Positions 56,004 to 64,000 of a stretch of DNA of 64,000 bases are shown in pieces. The translations under genes were made by a program, and so were the position numbers. The notes under the pieces are model-generated. The model was not told where the DNA came from, searched no databases, and worked only from the letters and a program-made list of their open reading frames with translations. The first letter of the stretch is position 1, and each line of letters starts with the position of its first letter. Source of the stretch: Oreohelix idahoensis. Taxonomy: Eukaryota; Mollusca; Gastropoda; Stylommatophora; Oreohelicidae. The DNA is taken from NCBI GenBank assembly GCA_024509875.1, contig JAMPIV010004255.1, forward strand, positions 62,001-126,000, in the 5' to 3' direction.

Positions 56004-56716
56004 AGTTCACGTTAAAGAACACCTAATATCGCACAGTACTAGAGTTCAGTTTTCTCAGACATCACACGTCTGTTATTTACCATATTAAATATCATTCATG
56101 TCTTTCACCAACTGTTTGGTATACTTATTATATTGATACAGAATTAATCATTCTGCTAATAGGTCTATTAGGTACACCGCCTAATATATTAATTTACTTT
56201 GGCATTCATAGCCCGGCTCTATCATCCTTATATATCCTAACTGCATTTCGTATTTCACGACTTATGTTAATAATAAATGATTGCGGTTTATATTACCGAC
56301 TTATATTACTGACTTATATCTTCGGACTCAATGGTCCTTATACATTATTTATTTATGCTTTACCAGCTCTACAATACCGCAATATAATTTATAGTTATAC
56401 ACCATCACACTATCATACTTTAGTGGCCATGCCACACATTTTAAACTCTGCTGTAAGGCTCGAAGGCCACACATAAGACTGGCGTAACTAAGTCTAACGC
56501 GTCATGCATCGCAACACGCAAACCATTTCATTTCGGTCTAGTGAGGTGTTGCATGGTGCAACCAATAAATCAAGTTCAAACCAAAATGCTCGCTGACCAT
56601 GCAACAATCCTCAACAGAGAGGATTGTTGGCAAAAGAACAGTCGGGTGACCTCAGCTGAGGTTAAGAGATGAGTGCAAGAGAGACTTGGAGGCACGGGAC
56701 ATAAAACCAGCATCCT
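56004..56716. other. intron 8, unrecognised stretch
   Basis: AT-rich with TTATATTA-like short repeats (56270..56320). Nothing supported. Confidence 0.5.
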
Positions 56717-56719
56717 GGG

Positions 56720-56843
56720 AGGATCAGTCTGACTTCTCCTACAAACATATAAGCAATTAAGAACTAAATATGTGCTCAAGATGCATGTTATGTCCATATG
56801 ATTAAAGTTGCAAAGACAACTCAATGAGATGAGCAAACAACAT
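56720..56843. repeat. inverted duplicate of 48016..48136
   Basis: AGTCTGACTTCTCCTACAAA ... TGAGATGAGCAAACAACATA, reverse complement of the other copy. The surrounding 56580..56960 contains short frames (GTSILGG, LKMHVM) of an unidentified decayed element. Confidence 0.85.
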
Positions 56844-57259
56844 AAGCTGCGATCAAACCAAGATGAGGTGCTGCCTATGGCATCGCCTCAGACTGAGTGA
56901 AAAGAGGCTTATACAAGCAGAAGAGAAAAGAATACATCAAAAGGAACAGCAAGCCAAAAAAAAAAAAAAATGCTGAGGGTTATCACCTCAAGGGCACATC
57001 ATCCCCATATTCAGTTATGACTGAAGGAAGCTCCTGCTGATAGGACTATTCCAACATTATGTCAACGTCTGTCAGTTGTTATCCAAATTTTAAAATTAAT
57101 GTGACAACAGAATCTTTGCATACCTGTTATGTTAAACGAGGATGCAAACGTTATTTGTTTGTTTATGAGATATGAAGCATAATTATTAAGCATTGGAACA
57201 GAATCACTTGAAAGTTTTTTTGTTGTTTTTTTTTAAATTCAGTGTTTTTCTTTGTTCAG
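56844..57259. other. intron 8, 3' part, nothing recognised
   Basis: Includes an A run at about 56957..56970 and the polypyrimidine tract before exon i. Confidence 0.5.
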
Positions 57260-57378
57260 GACCAAAGCTGTTTGTGAAACCAAGTGGCAAATCCAATCGT
57301 CATATCGTTGTCAATGCAATTTCCCATTGTTGCCTGGCTGGGTCTGTCAATACAGATATAAAAAATAAAGTTCTGGAG
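57260..57378 (+). CDS. CAMSAP: CAMSAP exon i (CKK domain, N-terminal part)
   Basis: Acceptor TTGTTCAG|, donor CTGGAG|GTCAGT; 119 nt, left in phase 0. It encodes GPKLFVKPSGKSNRHIVVNA and ISHCCLAGSVNTDIKNKVLE, the opening strand-helix part of the CKK domain. The GPKLxxxPSxKSN and HCCLAG motifs are diagnostic. CKK binds between tubulin dimers at microtubule minus ends. Confidence 0.97.
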
Positions 57379-58024
57379 GTCAGTGCTTACATTTTCTTTC
57401 TTTCTTTTCTTTTTCTGATGTTTTTCTGTCTTTATTTTTTTACGTTTCCTTTTGTTGGATACTTGCTTCTGTTTTCTGGAAGGATACTTTTTTATCAGCT
57501 TATGCCTAATAAAACAGATGTGTTTGTATTTATTGGAATGGATTATATTCTCTCTCTTGAGGTTTAGTCTTTTTTTTTGTTTTTTTCACGAAAGAGACTT
57601 ATTTTTCTTTTTGAAGAGACTTGTTTCTTCTATTCTAAAAGCATTCTTTTTTAAACTGTAAAATATTATGTAAGGTTATTTCATTTGTTCGTTTGTTTTT
57701 TTTAAAAACACTTTTTACTTTTGCTTAATAAAAGTATTCTTGACAGATCAGACCTATATACACTGGTATGTGAACATCTTTAACTTCATGTAAGTATGTG
57801 TCATCATGATTTTGTTATTCATGAGTGCAGATTGACAACCCACATCATATTTGAATTTTTCCCTGCTAGTGGGTAACTAATGTCGTCATAAAGAATAGTA
57901 ATCCTGTATAGCTGCCACAGGGGCTAATATATTGTGCAGTGGTGAATTGACATTGACTAAAGGGAAGGTTCAAGGTCAGCATGTTAGCCATAATATTGAT
58001 GACCCATGTTTGGACATATACTAA

Positions 58025-58290
58025 TACATCGTGTGGCGTAAGCCAACCCGTGTAGTTCCCTGGGGACTTTAAGGAGACAAAGAAAGAATAGGACTGTGCT
58101 GCATCCATCATGCCATAAGAGGTCAGCGATAGGAGTTTGTGCATGGAGCTGGCAATCTCATCATGTAAAACTATTTGCCATAGAAACCAATGTAGCAAGT
58201 GTACATGAATGCTTTGGTTCAGACTTCTTATAAGAGGTTCAGCTGCTGTGGTGGTTCTATGTTCTGTAAGGAGCAATGAGGAAATGTTTA
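58025..58290 (-). repeat. R1 repeat copy
   Basis: Reverse: CCGTGTAGTTCCCTGGGGAC, AGGAGACAAAGAAAGAATAG, TGGCAATCTCATCATGTAAA, GCTGCTGTGGTGGTTCTATG. Confidence 0.85.
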
Positions 58291-58377
58291 AGCATTGCCG
58301 ATTGGTTGTCTTTTCTTCCTAGATGGCCTTATTGTTTTCTAGAATGTTTTCTACAAGTTTAGTTCATAGAGGAAATA

Positions 58378-58705
58378 ACTGAGGCCGTTGACATGTGGAT
58401 ATGTAGAAGAATGGGAGACATCTTATGGAAAGAGAAGAAAACAAATAAAGTGGTCCTGGAAAACCTAGGAATGAAAAGAATTAATGAAGATCACAATTAG
58501 ACAGCTCAAGTGTTTTGGCCATGTAAAAAAACCTTACTGAAGACCGTAATAGAAGGCAGAGTTGAAGGTAAACGTGCAAGAGGAAGACAGTGCTATAAGT
58601 GGGAAGATAACATCAAGAGATGGACAGGAAAGATTCTATCAGAGTGTACCATCAAGACAAGAGACAGCAGACAGAGATCTACTGCAGCTGACCTTTGATG
58701 TGGAA
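58378..58705 (+). mobile_element. LINE 3'-end fragment (second family), copy 1
   Basis: EAVDMWICRRMGD, KEKKTNKVVLENLGMKRI, KTVIEGRVEGKRARGRQCYK, WEDNIKRWTGK: the RT C terminus of another APE-type LINE, with frameshifts. Confidence 0.75.
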
Positions 58706-59399
58706 ATAGCAGCTGATGATGAGTTCATAAATGATAGAAAATGCAGGAGATTGAAATTAAAAAAAAACTTTTTAATGAAAACAGATCGTTCATCCATTTA
58801 TTATGCTTCAGCAATGTAGAAAATAGGCTTACAACTGTTCATGCCTTGCAGTTTGTTCAAGGTCTTTCCTTGTCTTTATCCCTTTCATGTTTCTCAAAGT
58901 CCCTACTCCATGTGTTTTTCTGTTACTTTCTTTGTCAAATACTCTGTCTGGGAGGTTTAGGAGATCATGACTCTTCACATCTTCCTGTCTCCAGTACTGT
59001 TTATCAGATCTGTTGCTGACTTATTTCCATGTGAAACTGTCTTAAATATTCTCACTTTGTCTTCGTCTCTGTTTTTCATTCAATGCTTCCTGTTGTCACA
59101 TTATATTCCAGCTTTCCTGTTCTTATAAAATGCCCAGAGAATGTGAGTTGCTTCTTTCTAATGGTAATAATAAGTTTCCTATGCATACTGGCTTCTTTCA
59201 GGATATCCTCATTAGCTTTTCATGGTATGTTATTGATTGACACTGATCACTGTCTTAATTAAATAGAAAAAAGTTTTGCTTTAAAAATTTTTGAAATTTC
59301 TCACCACAGCAATGAATACCCATGTGCTTCATTATGAAGGAATTTATGTAGGTCAGAGGTCATTGACATAATTTAAGTACTAAAGTTTGCAAGGTCTTA
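58706..59399. other. intron 9, mostly unrecognised
   Basis: 58835..59100 has a CT-rich pattern like a decayed minus-strand LINE 3' end (GTTCAAGGTCTTTCCTTGTC), but no motif can be confirmed. Confidence 0.35.
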
Positions 59400-60088
59400 C
59401 TTATGAAATTAAAACTGAGAATAATCAAATGCTATATGTATTCTACGGAGCTGTGGTAGCGTAGTGGTTAGTGCACTGGCTTCCTAGCTCGGTGGTCGAT
59501 GGTTCGATCCCCAGTTGAGATGGGATATTTAAACTGCAAATGGCTCCGGGGTTGACCCAGCCTCATAATTGAATATCAGAGCAACTCTGGGAAGGTTAAG
59601 GTGGCCGACATGATGCTGACCACATCACCCCTAGTGTGCCGATGGTCAAGAAAATATTGGCCTAACACCATATTCCCAATATGTCTCCATGGGCGTGTAA
59701 TGGGATCCCTCCCTTATATGTATTTTACATTACTGTATGGCATAGAAACATGGACAGTGAACAAGCAATTAGAAGAATCAAGCCCTTGAGATGTGGATAT
59801 GTAAAAGAGTGGGGCATGTCTCATGGAAAGAGAAGAAAACAAATAAAGAGGTCCTAGAAAACCTAGGAATGAAAAGAGAAGTAATAAAGGAGATCAAAAT
59901 TAGACAGCTAAAAATTTTGGCCATGTAAAAAGACATAACGTCTTATTGAAGACCATAATAGAAAGAAGAGTTAAAGGCAAATATGCAAGAGGAAAACAGC
60001 GCTATAAGTTTGAAGATAACATCAAGAGATGGACAAGATGTTGGAGATCCATTGTAGCTGACCTTTGATGATGATGATGATGATGACT
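59400..60088 (+). mobile_element. LINE 3'-end fragment (second family), copy 2, split by a SINE
   Basis: The left piece ends KLRIIKCYMY (59442); the right piece resumes at 59715 with FTLLYGIETWTVNKQLEESS, WICKRVGHVSWKEKKTNKEV, LENLGMKREVIKEIKIRQLK, and ends in a (GATGAT)n tail at 60068..60086. The inserted SINE (59443..59714) separates the halves. Confidence 0.8.
59443..59714 (+). mobile_element. tRNA-derived SINE (family R3)
   Basis: GGAGCTGTGGTAGCGTAGTG and GTTAGTGCACTGGCTTCC (A-box-like), ATGGTTCGATCCCC (B-box), body GGCTCCGGGGTTGACCCAGC, GTTAAGGTGGCCGACATGAT, end CGTGTAATGGGATCCCTC. The perfect 10-bp duplication TATATGTATT flanks it (59433..59442 and 59715..59724). Confidence 0.9.
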
Positions 60089-60185
60089 TATGAAGGCTTC
60101 TACTGATGTGTGGACTCCGCACGTTTCGATAAAGAAAACAAGTGTATTAATTTGTTTAACTGAAAACATTTCTGTTTTGTTGCAG

Positions 60186-60349
60186 GAGTTGTCAAAATGT
60201 GATGCAAACCATTTCTTGATCCTGTTCAGAGATGCAGGTTGTCAGTATCGAGGTTTGTTCATACTCTATCCAGAGACAGAGGAAGCTTTCAAAATTTACG
60301 GTGTTGGGCCTAAGCACATCATCAATGCAATGTGTGAAAAGTTCTACAA
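60186..60349 (+). CDS. CAMSAP: CAMSAP exon j (CKK domain, central part)
   Basis: Acceptor TTGTTGCAG|, donor TACAA|GTAAGT; 164 nt, left with two bases over. It encodes ELSKCDANHFLILFRDAGCQ, then YRGLFILYPETEEAFKIYGV and GPKHIINAMCEKFY. The FLILFRD.GCQ and YPETEE...GxGPK segments are the best-conserved part of CKK and leave little doubt about the family. Confidence 0.97.
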
Positions 60350-60371
60350 GTAAGTCTATATTTTGTCCCTT

Positions 60372-60510
60372 GGCGTATCATCATCAGCATCATCGTCATT
60401 ATAATCACACTTCAACTTTACAAGAAGCACAGGCCTTCAACAAGCTTATGCTACGTTTTCCTGTCCTGTGCCGTCAGCTCATCATTTCTCATTCTGTCTC
60501 TGTTGGTGAC
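60372..60510 (-). mobile_element. LINE 3'-end fragment, short
   Basis: CATCATCATCAGCATCATCG-type tail, AGAAGCACAGGCCTTCAACA, AGCTTATGCTACGTTTTCCT match the 3' end of the family seen at 15390..15450 (GGAGCATAGGCCTTCAGCAA, TTATGCCATGCTTTCCTGCC). Confidence 0.65.
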
Positions 60511-60539
60511 ATTAACACTAACTACCGAATTGAAAAACA

Positions 60540-61735
60540 CACTGTGGCCGCATTAAATTTTGTTCCCATTTTCATCCTGTAGGTGTTTGCACAAAGTAAG
60601 CTGTAGTTTTCGTAATTGTTTACAGATTTTTATGAATTACACGTCATTTTAAAGATAAATGAATGTACTATTACAATAAACAGTGGTTGTAACTCTAATA
60701 GAGGTTGTTGCTATCTCAAGGCCCTCCGATGGCCGAGGACTTGCAATATTTTCACAATTATAACTGCTTACACCCCATCTCTATCAAAATCACAATTTCA
60801 ATCAATGTGCACACCGTTTTCACTCTTGTCCTCGTCGCTAGATCTATCAGTCAATTGTTGAAACACGTTTCTATCCTATTCAGCCGTTAGACGAGATGTA
60901 CACGCATTTTTTGTAGTCCTATCACCAGTTGCCACGGTAAACAGTTTTACACGATTTGGTAACTAACCCAAAACGCTGAAAAATATGAACATAATATCAA
61001 TTTTCCAGTGTTCTACAACAACCATGCTTTGGAAATTTGTTTTCCAGTGGCAACTTAAAATCTCGAACCAGATCAGAAAGTGTTTCAGTACATTTTTCAT
61101 TCGTTTTATTACTAAAATTAGATTGGCGCTCTGAGCGGCTTGCGGTCCAAATGTGATTATTTTGTGAGCCGCTGACAGCGGCTTGCGGTAGTTAATGTGT
61201 TAATGGCTCTTCACAAAAATTTATTCTTGCATTATGTGATTTTCCTCCACTTTTCCTTTGACCGGGAACATGTTTGACGCTGATAGCAAGGAGTATGTAA
61301 GAATATACTGTTGATCTATTTGTCTGTTAGTTTCTATCCTGATGTTTGAATGCTTGAGTAGTGGTGATAGTTGGTAACTGCACTTGCTTTTTGACATTTT
61401 GTTTAGTTTTCTGGGTCAAGTCTTCCTTTTTTCTGTGACAATACTTCATAGGCACTTGAATTCTGGAACCTGTTTGAGCTTGATGCTGTTGACATGTATT
61501 TTTAAGTGGGCCTGGTGAGCTGCTGGTCGTCATAGATTCTGTCTTGACAGACTAAAGCTAAACTATTACAGGAGTATTCATTCTTAATAAAGTTACAAAC
61601 TGTCGGTAAACTGATGTAGGGATATGACTTTATTGTACACAAGACCACAAGGTCTTTTATATTTAGACATGTGGCCTAATTTAACAGGCGGACATTGTGT
61701 CTAGATTGAACATAGCACGCCTGTTTAAAGTGCAG
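60540..61735. other. intron 10, mostly unrecognised
   Basis: Around 60880..61210 there is a less AT-rich stretch with GAGCGGCTTGCGG repeated (61135 and 61171). No family was recognised. Confidence 0.4.
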
Positions 61736-61940
61736 TAAAGGTAGTCCCATAGCAGATACTGAAGTAGAGGAGTGAAGTGTTAGAGACTACACCATAATAG
61801 GTCCACCTTTATAAGGTGGAGTGGCCAGTTCCCTTCCTCTCTGTCTTTGCCTTCCCTAAGTCACTAACTCAAAAGCAGAGTCATATACCCATTCACAGCA
61901 GGGTAGACTGGAGTGTGATGCTACCAGGTTTCTATCGAAA
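61736..61940 (-). mobile_element. SINE of family R2, partial
   Basis: Reverse: GGTAGTCCCATAGCAGATAC, GAGTGAAGTGTTAGAGACTA, CAGGGTAGACTGGAGTGTGA. Confidence 0.75.
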
Positions 61941-62216
61941 CGATACAATACTCTTAATTTTTTTTTTAAATGTTTTTAACGCCCAAAAAAAAACAGTGTA
62001 TGAATATTTATTCTTGTTAATTTAAAAAAAACAAAACACCTACAGTTTTAGCAATGCACATTCTAATAAATGTTAATAATTGAAAGTAAACTAGCATAGG
62101 AATATGCATGGCTTGGGCAGTGAAAAAAACACATAATGCTGGAATATGCATGCATGTGATGTTTGCTAAACAGAGAGGTGATACAGTGTGTAATTTATTA
62201 TTATTTCGTTTCTTAG

Positions 62217-62340
62217 GTACAATTCTGGTGCTAAAAGTTTTTCAGAGATCACATCCACCAAACATCTTTCAGTGTCTGTGGACGCAGTTGTACTTCATAC
62301 AGCAGTGTGGAAGTCTGTCAAGGCAGTGATCAAACGATAG
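62217..62340 (+). CDS. CAMSAP: CAMSAP exon k (end of CKK domain, stop codon)
   Basis: Acceptor TTTCTTAG|; coding part 124 nt, ending in TAG at 62338..62340. It encodes KYNSGAKSFSEITSTKHLSV and SVDAVVLHTAVWKSVKAVIK plus a final Arg. KYNS..K.F, the SVDA strand and the terminal Trp-containing helix match the end of CKK. The protein stops shortly after the domain, as is usual for the family. Confidence 0.96.
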
Positions 62341-62791
62341 AATTTGGTTGTTTTTAGGCTATATTTGATGTGTGCATATGTAATGTATGTGTATGTGCAT
62401 GTATGCACATTGCAGTGCATGCGTGCTGGATGGAGGCATAAATCAGTTAAACAAATTTTTTTTCTCACGAACCATGACAGAGTGACTACTCGGTGAATTT
62501 GTTGGTTGTATTTAAGCTGTTAGGTTTCTAGGCGGCCTGAAGATATTTATTTTACTAAATTAAGGTTGTGTGGTACATTTGTTTTGATATACATATATTT
62601 TTTTGTTTGCAAGGTTTCATTGTAATTTGTGGTATCGGTTAGTGATGTGTGCCAAATCTATAGATTAAATCTATGTATAAATGATCTTTACAGTTTTTTT
62701 TTCCTAAATGTTGTGATGCATCAAATGTGTAGATAAATAGAAAGTGTGTTTGTTTGCTAGTTTTATGTTTGTAACTGTACAAAAATGCTGT
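62341..62791 (+). other. CAMSAP 3' UTR (extent uncertain)
   Basis: AT-rich sequence directly after the stop codon. No canonical AATAAA was found between the stop and the G tract at 62792; variants such as GATAAA (about 62732) and TATAAA (about 62676) occur. The transcript end therefore cannot be placed from sequence. Confidence 0.4.
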
Positions 62792-62824
62792 GGGGGGGGG
62801 GGGGGGGGGGGTGGGGGGGGGTGG
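62792..62824. repeat. poly-G tract downstream of CAMSAP
   Basis: Twenty G, then T, eight G plus one more G, T and GGG. If the transcript extends past 62800 this lies in the 3' UTR. Confidence 0.92.
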
Positions 62825-63394
62825 GATTTAAATTTATGAAATAAGTTTTATTCTAATCAAAAGCCTTTAATCAGAAATTACACAAAGAAATAGTTCACAT
62901 TTAAAAACAGCTTAGAAATGAATAGGGCAGTTAAGGAAGGAACTGGCAGGATTTTGATAGGGCAGATCTTATGCTAAAAGTTTTCAGTTAATTTGACTTG
63001 CAGCAACACATGTGAGACGGATAATTACCACAGATGATACGAGAGAGGACATGTATATTTTTCTCTATTATTGGCATATAAAAATAGTGAAATGGACGAC
63101 CATGTTAAATTCAGCCAGTTACCTGTTATAATGAGTTAACTGAGATGCTTGACTGAATATAAAGTCGGATTTTTTTTAAAGAGGTTCACTTTTCTGAAAA
63201 AAAAACTGGATAAGAAAGTTGTCATGTTTGCATATTGACATCTGTGCTAATATCTTATGTTTCATCATTCATAAATTTGCAAGTATATTTTCTGTGCCAT
63301 TTCCTCCTCCTCCTCTGAAATATTGATGCATTTCTGTGTCTTTCATGTTACGTGACTAGCTGCTCTTGAAAGATCTGTATGTTTGTTGTGTGTT
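62825..63394. other. 3' flank, nothing recognised
   Basis: No gene or repeat relation seen. Confidence 0.5.
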
Positions 63395-63404
63395 TGATAA
63401 GAGT

Positions 63405-63695
63405 AAAGAAAGGTAAAGGATCCCGTTACACACCCGTTGAGGCATATTGGGAATATGGTTTTAGGCCCATATTTTCTTGACCATCGGCACACTAGGGGTG
63501 ATGTGGTCAGCATCACGCCGGCCGCCTTAACCTTCCCAGAAGTTGCTCTGGTACCCAATTCTTGAGGCTGGGTTGACCCCGGAGCCGTTTGCGGTCTAAA
63601 AAAAAAATCCCACCTCAACTGGGGATCGAACCATGGACCACCGAGCTAGGAAGCCAGTGCACTAACCACTGTGCTACCACGGCTCTTATCTTAAC
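63405..63695 (-). mobile_element. tRNA-derived SINE (family R3)
   Basis: Reverse: AAGAGCCGTGGTAGCACAGT, GGTTAGTGCACTGGCTTCCT, ATGGTTCGATCCCCAGTTGA, then body and 3' end CGTTACAC/GGATCC as at 59443. The 10-bp duplication TGATAAGAGT flanks it (63395..63404 and 63696..63705). Confidence 0.9.
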
Positions 63696-64000
63696 TGATA
63701 AGAGTGATCAGTAAATATATTGCTGCTTTTAGAGTATAGATGGCCCATGATGGCTTAAAGTTTTGCATTTGTTATTTTGGTGCAGTGCTAGAATTGTTAA
63801 GATCACAGGTTTGGCACAACAGAACTGTCACAACACAGATACTTCTTGTCGGCTAACTGAAATGAAAGATCAAAGTAACTGAATCTGGTAAAAATTGTGA
63901 TCATTAGTTGAATATTGAAAAGTGAGAGATCCCGCAGTTGACTTCATGAAAATTTTGAGAGATCAAGAGTTGAATGTGACAAACATTGGAAGATCAGAAC

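Larger units (their letters stand above)
143..62340 (+). other. CAMSAP: CAMSAP/Patronin gene, 3' part (11 exons, 5' end outside window)
   Basis: This is the host gene of the window. CAMSAP/Patronin proteins bind and stabilise non-centrosomal microtubule minus ends through a C-terminal CKK domain. Eleven exons with AG acceptors and GT donors join to 3081 nt, exactly 1027 codons including the TAG at 62338..62340, and every splice phase agrees. In order the protein shows a low-complexity linker, a charged coiled coil (exon 3), a long Ser/Pro/Gln-rich exon 4 with the family motifs LQGEIMRLSLQ and DGFFVSFGG, a Lys/Glu-rich coiled coil (exons 5-6), a second linker (exons 7-8) and CKK (exons 9-11). 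The N-terminal calponin-homology domain and the start codon lie upstream of the window. Residue numbers below count from the first codon of the exon at 143. Identification is by recognised motifs. A missed in-phase microexon in the long introns cannot be excluded. Confidence 0.92.

Noticed and set aside
56264..56476. Small ORF rich in Tyr/Leu/Ile, possibly a membrane peptide or mitochondrial insert
   Set aside because: No recognisable family, an AT-rich simple-sequence background and no splice or promoter context to support it.
59446..59520. tRNA gene
   Set aside because: A- and B-box-like elements are present, but no cloverleaf-length tRNA follows. The sequence continues as a SINE body with copies at 41160 and 63405.

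Overview
The window is animal nuclear DNA: AT-rich and intron-dominated, with most of its length made of transposable elements. The only host gene I can support is on the + strand. It is the 3' part of an invertebrate CAMSAP/Patronin gene (microtubule minus-end binding protein). Eleven exons (143..361, 13062..13197, 15125..15328, 22817..24345, 33872..33999, 38060..38259, 39410..39502, 49169..49333, 57260..57378, 60186..60349, 62217..62340) join through GT-AG introns. Their phases all agree and they give 1026 codons plus a stop. The 5' exons (start codon, calponin-homology domain) lie before the window. The last three exons encode the CKK domain. The repeat types (a Gmr1-like LTR element, RTE-like LINEs, several tRNA-derived SINEs) and the single compact CAMSAP suggest a lophotrochozoan, most likely a mollusc; the species cannot be named from this sequence.

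Region by region: intron 1 holds a complete 9.0-kb Ty3/gypsy-family element (2028..11052) with 2.1-kb LTRs and a 5-bp target duplication. Its integrase lies upstream of reverse transcriptase, the Gmr1 arrangement. Intron 2 has a foldback element. Intron 3 has SINEs and a fossil pogo-type DNA transposon (18317..22629) with another inverted-repeat element nested in it. Intron 4 has an almost full-length LINE (27907..31988) and young SINEs with long perfect target duplications. Introns 5-7 have minisatellites, a 90-base pure G run and many copies of one unclassified ~250-bp repeat (called R1 here). Intron 8 has a composite minus-strand RTE-like LINE (51013..55990): a 5'-truncated copy joined to a full-length copy, with one 13-bp target duplication around the pair. 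A SINE sharing the LINE's own 3' tail is inserted in it. Introns 9-10 and the 3' flank contain LINE 3' ends and tRNA-SINEs.

Names used for repeats: R1 = unclassified ~250-bp repeat; R2 = SINE with a Leu/Ser-tRNA-like head; R3 = SINE with head GAGCCGTGGTAG; R4, R5, R6, R7 = single SINEs at 16793, 32268, 54201 and 33493; R8 = short repeat at 32735 and 47020. All family and clade names are read by eye from motifs, not from database searches. No CRISPR array, bacterial operon, rRNA or true tRNA gene was seen.
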